A DNA stretch of 64,000 nt from positions 411,802 through 475,801 of the forward strand of contig BJOX01000099.1 in the NCBI GenBank assembly GCA_009731375.1, read 5' to 3'. How positions within the stretch are numbered: the stretch's first letter is position 1; the number at the start of each line of letters is the position of its first letter. Shown here piece by piece: positions 46,424 to 64,000 of this stretch. Both the position numbers and the translations under genes were made by a program. Source of the stretch: Paulinella micropora. Its lineage: Eukaryota > Cercozoa > Imbricatea > Euglyphida. A model generated the notes under the pieces. It worked only from the letters and a program-made list of their open reading frames with translations, ran no database searches and had not been told where the DNA came from.

Positions 46424-48158
46424 TCATCGTTTCTTTTTCGAGGACTGTCTTTTGATGGGCTGCCCTGGGGCTGCAGGTTTTTTCTTCTTGCTCTCTTCTC
46501 GCATCAACCTTTGGAAACTCCTCTCTGCGATCTTGGCTTTCCTTTCCGCTTCGTTCACAGACTGTTTCTTTTGCTTCTCGGCCTCTTTAACTTGGCGCTT
46601 CACCTCATCTTCCTTATTTTTCTGAGCCTCCCGCTGCTCCTTACGTTTCTTTTCTTCCGCCACCTGGTGCATGTAGGCTTGATTTTTCATCTGCACAAGT
46701 TTGGCTAACGTTTGCGAGCATTTCCGGAAGTAGTTGTCCGACTGCTCGCCAGGATGCACGATCTCCAGCTCCTGCTTGATTTCTTCCATTTCAAAGTTAA
46801 CATCTTGTACCGCTTGTTGGTATTGCTCCCACTCCCCAGCCGCCAACACTCCAGCTTGCTTGCCAGACTCAACGTGTTTGGCCTCTTTCTGCAGCAGCCA
46901 GATCTTTTGCACAGCTTCCATCGTACGTGACCACAGTGCCTGTCAAGCACAAAGACATGTGCCTACATATGGCCCAAAGAAAAATTTTGGGGGACTTTGT
47001 ACATATTCCCAAATAATTATTGCAAATGTCAACGTGCTACCAACTCAAACCTTGCTGGCAAGCTGTAATAGTAAAAATTTGCTGCATAGTCGCGTTTCTG
47101 ATGAGCAGGTGTGATGTATGTAAAATATGTAATGTTTGTATCATGCAGACCGATTTCAATTTCTTGATATCCGCTTCAGATGCCGCTGAGATCTCATCAC
47201 CGTCGGCGCCCAACGCCTACATACATACATACATACATACATACACACACATGCATGCATGCATGCATACATACATACATACATGCATGCATGCATGCAT
47301 GCATGCATGCATGATGCATGCATGCATGCATACATACATACATGCATGCATGCATGCATGCATGCATACATACATACATACATACATACATACACACATA
47401 CATAGATACATACCTTCTCTTTCATGGTGGTGTAGTTTTCCTTGGCCTTCCACTGGAATTCGAACTTAGCGATTGCCTGCTTTTCGCGCTCATCCAAGAT
47501 GTCCAGCAGTGGCGTGTCCTCTATGAGGAAATTGTATGTATGTATGCATGTATGAATGTATGTATGTATGTATGTATGTATGTATGATTGTCTTGGCAAC
47601 TGCCTGCTTCTGGTGCTCGTCCAAAATGCCAGTGAGAACGTGTTCTCTGAGAAGAAGAAGAAGAAGAAGAAGAAGAAGAAGAAGAAGAAGAAGAAGCAGA
47701 AGAAGAAGGAGGAGGAGGAGGAGGAGGAGGAGAAGAAGAAGAAGAAGAAGAAGAAGAAGAAGAAGAAGAAGAAGAAGAAGAAGAAGAAGACGACGACGAC
47801 GACGACGACGACGAAGAAGAAGAAGAAGAAGAAGAAGAAGAAGAAGATGAAGAAGAAGAAGAAGAAGAAGAAGACGACGACGACGACGACGAAGAAAAAG
47901 GAGAAGAAGAAGAAGAAGAAGAAGAAGAAGAAGAAGAAGAAGAAGAAGGAGGAGGAGGAGGAGGAGGAGGAGAAGAAGAAGAAGAAGAAGAAGAAGAAGA
48001 AGAAGAAGAAGAAGAAGAAGAAGAAGAAGAAGAAGAAGAGGAAGAGGAAGAAGAAGAAGAAGAAGAAGAAGAAGAAGAAGAAGAAGAAGGAGGAGGAGGA
48101 GGAGGAGGAGGAGGAGAAGGAGGAGGAGGAAAAGGAGAAGGAGGAGAGAGGAAGAAGG

Positions 48159-48256
<98 letters not shown>

Positions 48257-48276
48257 AAGTAGTAGTAGAAGTAGTA

Positions 48277-48334
<58 letters not shown>

Positions 48335-48393
48335 AAGTAGTAGTAGAAGTAGTAGTAGTAGAAGTAGTAGTAGAAGTAGTAGTAGAAGTAGTA

Positions 48394-48445
<52 letters not shown>

Positions 48446-48531
48446 AAGTAGAAGTAGAAGTAGAAATAGAAGTAGAAGTAGAAGTAGTAGTAGAAGTAGT
48501 CGTAGAAGTAGTAGTAGAGGTAGTAGTAGAG

Positions 48532-48562
<31 letters not shown>

Positions 48563-48658
48563 AAGAAGAAGAAGAAGAAGAAGAAGAAGAAGAAGAAGAA
48601 GAAGAAGAAGAAGAAGAAGAAGAAGAAGAAGAAGAAGAAGAAGAAGAAGAAGAAGAAG

Positions 48659-48690
<32 letters not shown>

Positions 48691-49440
48691 GTAGTAGTAG
48701 TAGTAGNNNNNNNNNNNNNNNNNNNNNNNNNNNNNNNNNNNNNNNNNNNNNNNNNNNNNNNNNNNNNNNNNNNNNNNNNNNNNNNNNNNNNNNNNNNNNN
48801 NNNNNNNNNNNNNNNNNNNNNNNNNNNNNNNNNNNNNNNNNNNNNNNNNNNNNNNNNNNNNNNNNNNNNNNNNNNNNNNNNNNNNNNNNNNNNNNNNNNN
48901 NNNNNNNNNNNNNNNNNNNNNNNNNNNNNNNNNNNNNNNNNNNNNNNNNNNNNNNNNNNNNNNNNNNNNNNNNNNNNNNNNNNNNNNNNNNNNNNNNNNN
49001 NNNNNNNNNNNNNNNNNNNNNNNNNNNNNNNNNNNNNNNNNNNNNNNNNNNNNNNNNNNNNNNNNNNNNNNNNNNNNNNNNNNNNNNNNNNNNNNNNNNN
49101 NNNNNNNNNNNNNNNNNNNNNNNNNNNNNNNNNNNNNNNNNNNNNNNNNNNNNNNNNNNNNNNNNNNNNNNNNNNNNNNNNNNNNNNNNNNNNNNNNNNN
49201 NNNNNNNNNNNNNNNNNNNNNNNNNNNNNNNNNNNNNNNNNNNNNNNNNNNNNNNNNNNNNNNNNNNNNNNNNNNNNNNNNNNNNNNNNNNNNNNNNNNN
49301 NNNNNNNNNNNNNNNNNNNNNNNNNNNNNNNNNNNNNNNNNNNNNNNNNNNNNNNNNNNNNNNNNNNNNNNNNNNNNNNNNNNNNNNNNNNNNNNNNNNN
49401 NNNNNNNNNNNNNNNNNNNNNNNNNNNNNNNNNNNNAGAA

Positions 49441-49487
<47 letters not shown>

Positions 49488-49723
49488 AGAAGAAGAAGAA
49501 GAAGAAGAAGAAGACGACGACGACGACGACGAAGAAGAAGAAGAAGAAGAAGAAGAAGAAGAAGAAGAAGAAGAAGAAGAAGAAGAAGAAGAAAAAGAAG
49601 AAGAGGAAGAGGAAGAAGAAGAAGAAGAAGAAGAAGAAGAAGAAGAAGAAGAAGGAGGAGGAGGAGGAGGAGGAGGAGGAGAAGGAGGAGGAGGAAAAGG
49701 AGAAGGAGGAGAGAGGAAGAAGG

Positions 49724-49781
<58 letters not shown>

Positions 49782-49853
49782 GTAGTAGTAGTAGAAGTAG
49801 TAGTAGAAGTAGTAGTAGTAGAAGTAGTAGTAGAAGTAGTAGTAGAAGTAGTA

Positions 49854-49905
<52 letters not shown>

Positions 49906-49991
49906 AAGTAGAAGTAGAAGTAGAAATAGAAGTAGAAGTAGAAGTAGTAGTAGAAGTAGTCGTAGAAGTAGTAGTAGAGGTAGTAGTAGAG

Positions 49992-50022
<31 letters not shown>

Positions 50023-50470
50023 AAGAAGAAGAAGAAGAAGAAGAAGAAGAAGAAGAAGAAGAAGAAGAAGAAGAAGAAGAAGAAGAAGAAGAAGAAGAAG
50101 AAGAAGAAGGCGAAGAAGAAGAAGAAGAAGAGAAGAAGAAGAAGAAGAAGAAGAAGAAGAAGAAGGAGGAGGAGGAGGAGGAGGAGGAGAGAGAAGAAGA
50201 AGAAGAAGAAGAAGAAGAAGGAGGAGGAGGAGGAGGAGGAGGAGGAGGAGGAGAAGAAGAAGAAGAAGAAGAAGAAGAAGAAGAAGAAGAAGAAGAAGAA
50301 GAAGAAGAAGAAGAAAAAGAAGAAGAAAGAAGAAGAAGAAAGAAGAATAAGAATAAGAATAAGAAGAAGAAGAGGAAGAGGAGGAGGAGGAGGAGGAGGA
50401 GAAGAAGAAGAAGAAGAAGAAGAAGAAGAAGAAGAGGAAGAGGAGGAGGAGTAGGAGGAGGAGGAGGAGC

Positions 50471-50522
<52 letters not shown>

Positions 50523-50617
50523 CGAGAATAACCCTCTTTGCGAATGAGGAACCACCACACAACAAAGGCGACGATCCCCGCCACGATCACGGCCATGCCA
50601 ATCCAAAACGGATCCAT
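46424..50617 (-). CDS. SEC66: Sec66/Sec71-like ER protein translocation subunit
   Basis: Four exons in transcript order: 50617-50533, 47520-47414, 47216-47151 and 46939-46424, with AG/GT borders and exact phase agreement, giving 257 residues. The N terminus MDPFWIGMAVIVAGIVAFVV then WWFLIR is a single membrane anchor (about residues 5-26). The middle is acidic and helical. Residues from ALWSRTMEAVQKIWLLQKEA through GEWEQYQQAVQDVNFEMEEI to ELEIVHPG and NYFRKC follow the order of the Sec66/Sec71 family (A-L--RA-e-v-ri, K, G-l---W---, E--dv--EA, pGw--iF). The C-terminal tail is a Lys-rich coiled coil ending in KKKR. In yeast this protein (206 aa) joins Sec62, Sec63 and Sec72 for post-translational import into the ER. 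Family assignment is from memory of motifs and is moderately secure; the gene structure is secure. The first intron (50532-47521) is 3 kb of GAA/AGT repeats including a 730 bp gap. Confidence 0.7.
47217..47413. repeat. (CATG)n/(CATA)n microsatellite in intron 2
   Basis: Fills the intron between exons 47151-47216 and 47414-47520. Confidence 0.95.
47592..47646 (-). pseudogene. Decoy copy of Sec66-like exon 2, acceptor side
   Basis: The minus strand reads CTTCTCAG then a diverged copy of the first 18 codons of exon 2 (ILDEHQKQAVAK versus ILDEREKQAIAK), followed by ACAATCATAC and (CATA)n. About 15 differences show it is older than most decoys in the window. It lies upstream of the true acceptor in transcript order. 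Confidence 0.85.
47648..50515. repeat. (GAA)n / (GGA)n / (AGT)n giant trinucleotide array with gap
   Basis: About 2.1 kb of sequenced purine-rich triplets plus a 730 bp gap (48707-49436), all within intron 1 of the Sec66-like gene. On the sense strand it is TTC/TCC/ACT. Very long Ser/Leu/Phe/Arg/Lys frames here are artefacts. Segments 48100-48540 and 49660-49990 are near-identical copies on either side of the gap. Confidence 0.97.
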
Positions 50618-50670
50618 GGCGACTACGTAAGAGATCAAGACATGACATAAGATAAGCTAACATAACATAA

Positions 50671-50830
50671 CGTCACGATCACGAACATGCTAATCGAAAA
50701 CGGATCCATGGCGACTGACTGCGTAAAGATAACAAAACATGACATGACATGACATGACACGACATAAAATAATACATCCCCGCCACGATCACGGCCATGC
50801 CAATCCAAAACGGATCCATGGTGACTACGT
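50671..50830 (-). pseudogene. Two extra copies of the start-codon exon of the Sec66-like gene
   Basis: Copies with ATG at 50709-50707 and 50819-50817 (minus strand) repeat MDPF and the next 8-11 codons. The outer copy is nearly identical to exon 1 for about 45 bp (through VAG) and shares the GACTACGTAA 5' flank, then diverges; the inner copy is more diverged (FSISMFVIV). Both run into ACATGACAT repeat without a matching donor. Confidence 0.88.
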
Positions 50831-50884
50831 AACATGACATGGCAGAACAGAACATGACTTAACATGACTTAACATACCATAAGT

Positions 50885-50954
50885 ATACATACATACATAC
50901 ATGCATACATACATACATACATACATACATACATACATACATAACATACATACG

Positions 50955-50985
<31 letters not shown>

Positions 50986-51020
50986 GCACATACATACATA
51001 TATGTATGTACATACACAAC
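50885..51020. repeat. (CATA)n microsatellite
   Basis: ACAT array upstream of the Sec66-like gene. Confidence 0.95.
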
Positions 51021-51060
51021 CGACATCACATATCTGTATATACGTACGCACCTACATTCA

Positions 51061-51692
51061 TACATTACATTACATCACACTATATTACATTACATTACAT
51101 TACATTAGATTACATTATTATCATTAAGTTTCACTACATTGCACTGCACTACATTGCACTGCACTACATAGCACTACATTACATTACACTACATTACATT
51201 ACACATTACATTACATTACATTACATCAGATTAGATTACACTAGATTATATAAGATTAGATTACATTATTACATTAGATTACATTTTAGATTATATTACA
51301 TTTACATTAATGTTAACACTACGTTACATTTACATTACATTTACATTACATTACATTACATTACATTAAATTAGATTACATTACATTACATAACTAACAG
51401 TACAGTACAGTACAGTGCATTAGATTGCATTACATTTACATCACATTACATTACATTACATTACATTACAATAATACTTACATTAGTACTTACATTACAT
51501 TATATTATATTACATTACATTACATTACATTACATTGCATTGCATTGCATCGCATTGCATTGCATTGCATTACATTACATTACATTACATTAACATTACA
51601 TTACATTACATTACATTACATTACATTGCATTACATTAGATTGCATTAGATTAGATTAGATTACATTACATTACATTACATTACATTACATA
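51061..51692. repeat. (ATTAC)n pentanucleotide satellite
   Basis: About 630 bp of ACATT units with ATTGC and ATTAG variants and an ACAGT sub-run. Complement of the TAATG array at 53030-53470. Confidence 0.95.
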
Positions 51693-51714
51693 AAAAACAT
51701 ACGTACAGTACGAA

Positions 51715-52147
<433 letters not shown>

Positions 52148-52290
52148 AGGAAAGGAGGAGAAGGAAGGAGACAAACATGCACAAATAATAAACCGAGCAA
52201 GCAAATTGAGAGCTAATTGACCATCAATAATTAAAACCAGAAGCAAAAATTCAAATCCGCTGCGCAAACATTACGTGTACAGAACAGATT

Positions 52291-52480
52291 TTGCATGAAC
52301 ATCTCTGGTTTGCACTAACTAGGCGTCGCCTCAGACTTTATGTCGTACAGAAGACAAGCAAGAAAGCAGGGTTGCTTTCTGAACATGACGTGATGACGCT
52401 GATGAGATTGGGGAGCCCGTCGAAGGATGCCGCATTGAATGATGAAGCTAAATGTAGCGTAAATTACGGGCCCCGGGCAT
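52291..52480 (+). CDS. Possible exon, unknown
   Basis: Ordinary-composition open frame starting at an ATG at 52294 and reading through [20 protein letters not shown] and [10 protein letters not shown], then into (CTGT)n. No supported donor or partner exon, and no family recognised. It could be part of an undetected gene between the two identified ones. Confidence 0.25.
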
Positions 52481-52484
52481 CCTT

Positions 52485-52775
52485 GTGTCGGTCTGTCTGT
52501 CTGTCTGTGTGTCTGTCTGTGTCTGTGTCTGTCTGTGTCTGTCTGTGTCTGTCTATCTGTGTCTGTCTGTGTCTGTCTGTCTGTGTCTGTCTGTCTGTGT
52601 CTGTCTGTGTGTCTGTCTGTGTCTGTCTGTGTGTCTGTCTGTGTGTGTGTCTGTCGGTCTGTCTGTCTGTCTCTGCCTGCATGTCTGTCTGTCTGTCTGT
52701 CTGTCTGTCTTGCCTGCCTGCCTGTCTGTCGGTCTGTCGGTCTGTCTGTCTGTCTGTCTGTCTTTCTCTCTTTCC

Positions 52776-52807
<32 letters not shown>

Positions 52808-52923
52808 GTCTGTCTATCTGTCTGTCTGTCTGTCTGTTTGTCCGTCCGTCCGTCTGTGTCTATCTGTCTGTCTGTCGGTCGATCTTTCTGTCTTTCTGTC
52901 TGTCTGTCTGTCTGTGTGTCTGT

Positions 52924-52962
<39 letters not shown>

Positions 52963-53005
52963 TATGTCTGTGTGTCTGTGTGTCTGTGTGTCTGTCTGCT
53001 TGTAT
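52485..53005. repeat. (CTGT)n / (TGTC)n array
   Basis: About 520 bp tetranucleotide array ending in (GT)n. Cys-Leu-Ser-Val frames are artefacts. Confidence 0.97.
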
Positions 53006-53029
53006 GAAATGCGATGCAAGTATATGTAA

Positions 53030-53470
53030 TGTTAATGTAATGTAATGTAATGTAATGTAATGTAATGTAATGCAATGTAATTCAATACAATGTAAGGTAA
53101 GGTAATGTAATAGAATGTAATGTAATGTAATGTAACGTAACGTAACGTAACGTAATGTAATGTAATGTAATGTAATGTAATGCAATGCAATGCAATGCAA
53201 TGTAACGTAATGTAACGTAATGTAATGTAATGTAATGTAAAGTTAATTGTCAAGTTAAGTAAATGTAATGCAAATGTACATGCAAATGTACATGTAAATT
53301 TAAATGTCCATGTAAAAGTCCATGTAAAAGTCAATGTCAATGTCAATGTAAATGTCAATGTAAATGTCGATGTAAATATCAATGTCAATGTCAATGTAAT
53401 GCAAGTGTAAATATAAGTGTAAACGTAAATGTAAAGGTAAATGTAAATGTAAATGTAAAACACATATACA
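53030..53470. repeat. (TAATG)n / (TAAATG)n satellite
   Basis: Same motif family as 26760-27072; inverted relative to 51061-51692. Confidence 0.95.
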
Positions 53471-53683
53471 TGAATGCATACATTCATTACATTACATTAC
53501 ATTACATTACATTATATTACATTACCTTGCATTAAATTACATTAACATTTATATTAAACATTTACATAAATATTTACATGAACATTTACACTTACATAAG
53601 ATTTACGTTTACACATGTACTACCGTAACTATGCATTATATTTATTATAATAATCATAAAAATCTTTTGACATTTCTATTTAG

Positions 53684-53738
53684 GCGCATATTGCTGGCTG
53701 TGTTCAGCTTGGCGTCTTAACATGACACTGCTATACGT
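53684..53738 (+). pseudogene. Decoy copy of the zf-HIT gene first exon
   Basis: TTCTATTTAG followed by a diverged copy (GCTGGCTGTGTTCAGCTTGGC, then GTCTTAACATGACA) of 53788-53835, including the splice acceptor and the start ATG. It lies 104 bp upstream of the true copy. Confidence 0.8.
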
Positions 53739-53823
53739 GATATTTAGTATACTATTCATTATTATCTATTTTTATTTGTGTATCTAGGCTCCCGTTGCTG
53801 GCTGCTCATTTTGGCGCCTTACC

Positions 53824-61487
<7,664 letters not shown>

Positions 61488-61512
61488 CGGTTGTTAGACA
61501 CACATAAGACAG

Positions 61513-61574
<62 letters not shown>

Positions 61575-61968
61575 TAGATAGTTAATGGTGCTAAGCTTAC
61601 CCACCCCAGGCCGCACCCGTCCATTTCTGAAAGTTTACCTACATTGATCGCTGTATACAGTATGCATACATGGCAAGCAAATTCGAACTCCAAGAACGCA
61701 AGAAACCACCATTCCCACAGAAAGACAAGCAAATGTATAAAGGAAGAGAGTATTATAATACTAGAAAAAGAAGCATGCTGTTATCCAAGCACACTTAGGT
61801 AGAAAACAGCAATTGCAAACACCCAACAGTCAGCTGAAAACAAACAAACAAAAATTGAAGGGGAAAATGGAAGTCAGAACGCACACCAGACTGTAGAGCG
61901 ACGCATACAAGACTCATGATAAGCTCAAGCTTACTCGTTTTATTTCATTTTATTTCCCTCTCTCATTG
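61488..61968. other. 3' flank of the zf-HIT gene with (GA)n, no gene seen
   Basis: (GA)n at 61514-61568, then A-rich sequence. No clear poly(A) signal or further exon. Confidence 0.5.
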
Positions 61969-62455
61969 AAAAACTAATTTTTGTTGTTGTCTTGAATGTC
62001 AACAGCAATAATATACACAAGCACGGGGCTGTTTTAATGAAATACTTGCGGCCACTCATATGGAGTGGCAAGTCACAAGTTCTATCAAAAGAGTGAGTAA
62101 GTTGCGTAAAAAATCATATGTAAGTCTTGACTAACCTCTTCAACTTAGGCATCTGAGCCGCTTCTAAACCAGGATGTTCAACTCAGCTTCAGAAGCCGCT
62201 GAGCGGCTTGTAGTCACCTATGTGATAGAGCATAACTTGAATTTTTCCCCAACTTCAACGTATTTTTATAAACTATTTTCACTCAGTGTTCTCTTTGAAT
62301 GCATATTAATAGTGTGCAGGCACAGTCACGGTGTGACACATTGTCATGAACTTTGCGTTGGGGAGTGTTTCAATATCAATATATGTACTTTCAAATATTA
62401 ATACTATCAAATTTATTGCTGTTGACATTCAAGACAACAACAAAAATTAGTTTTT
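61969..62455. mobile_element. Foldback element with 41 bp perfect inverted repeats
   Basis: 61969-62009 (AAAAACTAATTTTTGTTGTT to GTCAACAGCAAT) is the exact reverse complement of 62415-62455. The interior of about 405 bp has no ORF of note. A third, direct-orientation fragment of the arm (TTGTTGTCTTGAATGTCAAC) occurs at about 62665-62684. No clear target-site duplication. Confidence 0.65.
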
Positions 62456-63336
62456 CATTTTTGTGTCAGATTTTCATTTTTGTGACAGTTTTTCATTTTT
62501 GTGACAAAAATTCAAATTTTCACATTTAACGGTAACATTTCGCGAAAATTTACGATATTTTGCGGACGAATATAGCCGTTAATTTGAAAAATTCAAATTT
62601 TCACCCAAAATCAAAATTCCAACCAAAACTGAAATTCCAACCAAAACAGAAAAATCAATTTTTTTTGTTGTCTTGAATGTCAACAGCAATATTATAAAAA
62701 TATAAAAAACTTGAAAAAAAAAGAAAAAAGTATATATATTCATAACTATAAAACTGCAAAAGCCTATCTTCCCCCCGATTTATTCACATGCTCATCGACA
62801 TATGAGCTCGACCAAAAAACCAGTAGAAATTTCCTAACAATCGTGAACTTGAACTTCACGCTCGAAAATGTTAGGGCCGGCTTGAACATGAAATTTTTGA
62901 GGTTGATGTTTGAGGCAAGTTTTGAACGTCTTGAACTAAATTTCATATAAAATCCTTTTGCCACATTGAAGTTCAATATTATTAATAAAATATTATATTT
63001 CACCAAAAAAATAGAGGGCAAACTTTATTAGCATTTTTATAAGGAGCTAACTAGATATGGGAGGGGGGGGGGGGGNNNNNNNNNNTAAACGAAAAGAAAA
63101 GAAAGAAAGGAGAGAAAGAAAGATGAAAGGGCAAGTCATAGTCTGAGAACATCAGAGGGCAAGGGAGATGTCCATGAAAGGAAGAAAACGAAGTGAGGTA
63201 ACCCAAGTAACAAAATGAAGCAAAGGAGAAATACTAGTACTATTTATGAGGTTCAAGAAATGCAGGAGAACCAAGAATACAAAAACGCCAGTCAAACACA
63301 GCATGAAATCGAAACCTAAGCATGCACTATCAAGTT
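62456..63336. other. AT-rich spacer with TTTTTGTGACA tandem units
   Basis: Three TCATTTTTGTG(T/A)CAG-type units at 62456-62505, then AATTTGAAAAATTCAAATTTT short palindromic sequence and AAATTCCAACCAAAAC tandem units at 62615-62650. A poly-G run with 10 Ns lies at 63062-63085. No gene recognised. Confidence 0.5.
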
Positions 63337-63517
63337 TTATCTGTCTGCAGTGCGGGGCGCCTCCTTCGAGGCGGCCGCTAACCAGTCTACTGATATATCA
63401 TTGAGATGATCCTCAAAGTCTTGGATCAAGTAGTCTGACTTCGGAAGCCGAAGCCTGCCCGCGATTTCTTTTAGAGTGGCTTGTGGAATGCCTGGTTGCT
63501 TGCCTTCCTCCACCCAC
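63337..63517 (-). CDS. Last coding exon of an unidentified gene
   Basis: The minus strand has acceptor TTGGTTCAG at 63518-63526, then an exon open in phase (one base, then 59 codons) to TAA at 63337-63339. It reads WVEEGKQPGIPQATLKEIAG and on to DYLIQDFEDHLNDISVDWL. The composition is typical of a folded, acidic-helical protein and unlike the repeats. The preceding exons would lie beyond 63527, mostly in the terminal gap (63668-64000). Family not recognised. Confidence 0.6.
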
Positions 63518-64000
63518 CTGAACCAACATATAGATAAGGTAGATAGATGGAGGCCCCGTCGGAGGGGGTGGGGGGGGACACACAGAGAATGCGTGCGGAA
63601 GTTGCATGTGAGAAGAGAGAAAGGGAAGGTAGTAGGTGGCGGTGTGTATGTGTGTTGTGTGTGTGTGNNNNNNNNNNNNNNNNNNNNNNNNNNNNNNNNN
63701 NNNNNNNNNNNNNNNNNNNNNNNNNNNNNNNNNNNNNNNNNNNNNNNNNNNNNNNNNNNNNNNNNNNNNNNNNNNNNNNNNNNNNNNNNNNNNNNNNNNN
63801 NNNNNNNNNNNNNNNNNNNNNNNNNNNNNNNNNNNNNNNNNNNNNNNNNNNNNNNNNNNNNNNNNNNNNNNNNNNNNNNNNNNNNNNNNNNNNNNNNNNN
63901 NNNNNNNNNNNNNNNNNNNNNNNNNNNNNNNNNNNNNNNNNNNNNNNNNNNNNNNNNNNNNNNNNNNNNNNNNNNNNNNNNNNNNNNNNNNNNNNNNNNN

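Noticed and set aside
47156-50638. Open frames of about 1000 codons through the GAA/AGT array on both strands
   Set aside because: They are translations of trinucleotide repeats and of the 730 N gap; only the short flanking segments match real exons of the Sec66-like gene.

Overview
This is a window of nuclear DNA from an intron-rich, microsatellite-rich eukaryote. Evidence is the GT-AG introns with all phases, small exons (40-240 bp), a tRNA-derived SINE, a Ty1/copia LTR retrotransposon, a pol III tRNA gene and eukaryote-only protein families (zf-HIT, Sec66). There is nothing bacterial or viral. I cannot name the species. The CCCH fingers in the copia Gag and the extreme repeat load would suit a unicellular protist such as an alveolate alga, but that is a weak inference. 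The assembly is draft quality. N runs lie at 3192-3201, 9690-9699, 11809-11818, 12309-12318, 13308-13321, 22856-23673, 25234-25372, 27817-27878, 28520-29188, 29903-30191, 48707-49436, 56046-56055, 57836-58584, 58756-59717, 60194-60203, 60905-61238, 63076-63085 and 63668-64000, usually at homopolymers or microsatellites.

Most long open frames here are translations of simple repeats and were discarded. By reading splice signals and checking that exon phases fit, I rebuilt four multi-exon genes: (1) a minus-strand gene of unknown function, 1907-7779, about 14 exons; (2) a plus-strand gene, 12494-28071, 25 phase-compatible exons, whose first third is a galactokinase-type GHMP kinase and whose remainder I do not recognise; (3) a minus-strand four-exon gene, 46424-50617, for a Sec66/Sec71-like ER translocon subunit; (4) a plus-strand six-exon gene, 53824-61487, for a ZNHIT3/Hit1-like zinc finger HIT protein. 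The last exon of a fifth, minus-strand gene lies at 63337-63517, and a tRNA-Trp(CCA) gene at 45030-45102.

Between genes 2 and 3 (28.4-45 kb) lies a transposon-rich block: SINE-like A and B repeats embedded in (ATT)n, an 8.8 kb degenerate Ty1/copia element (31726-40504, TSD TTAAT) nested in an older interspersed repeat, then a family of (AAC)n-tailed repeats. The A and B repeats reappear in the 5.6 kb intron of the zf-HIT gene and at the left edge.

The most striking feature is shared by all four genes: introns hold partial tandem copies of the edge of the adjoining exon, including its splice site. Some are single, some are arrays; 11 decoy 3' splice sites precede the exon at 16577. I count more than 20 such decoys. 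They look like products of recurrent local duplication across exon-intron junctions, and they would both lengthen introns and offer alternative splice sites.
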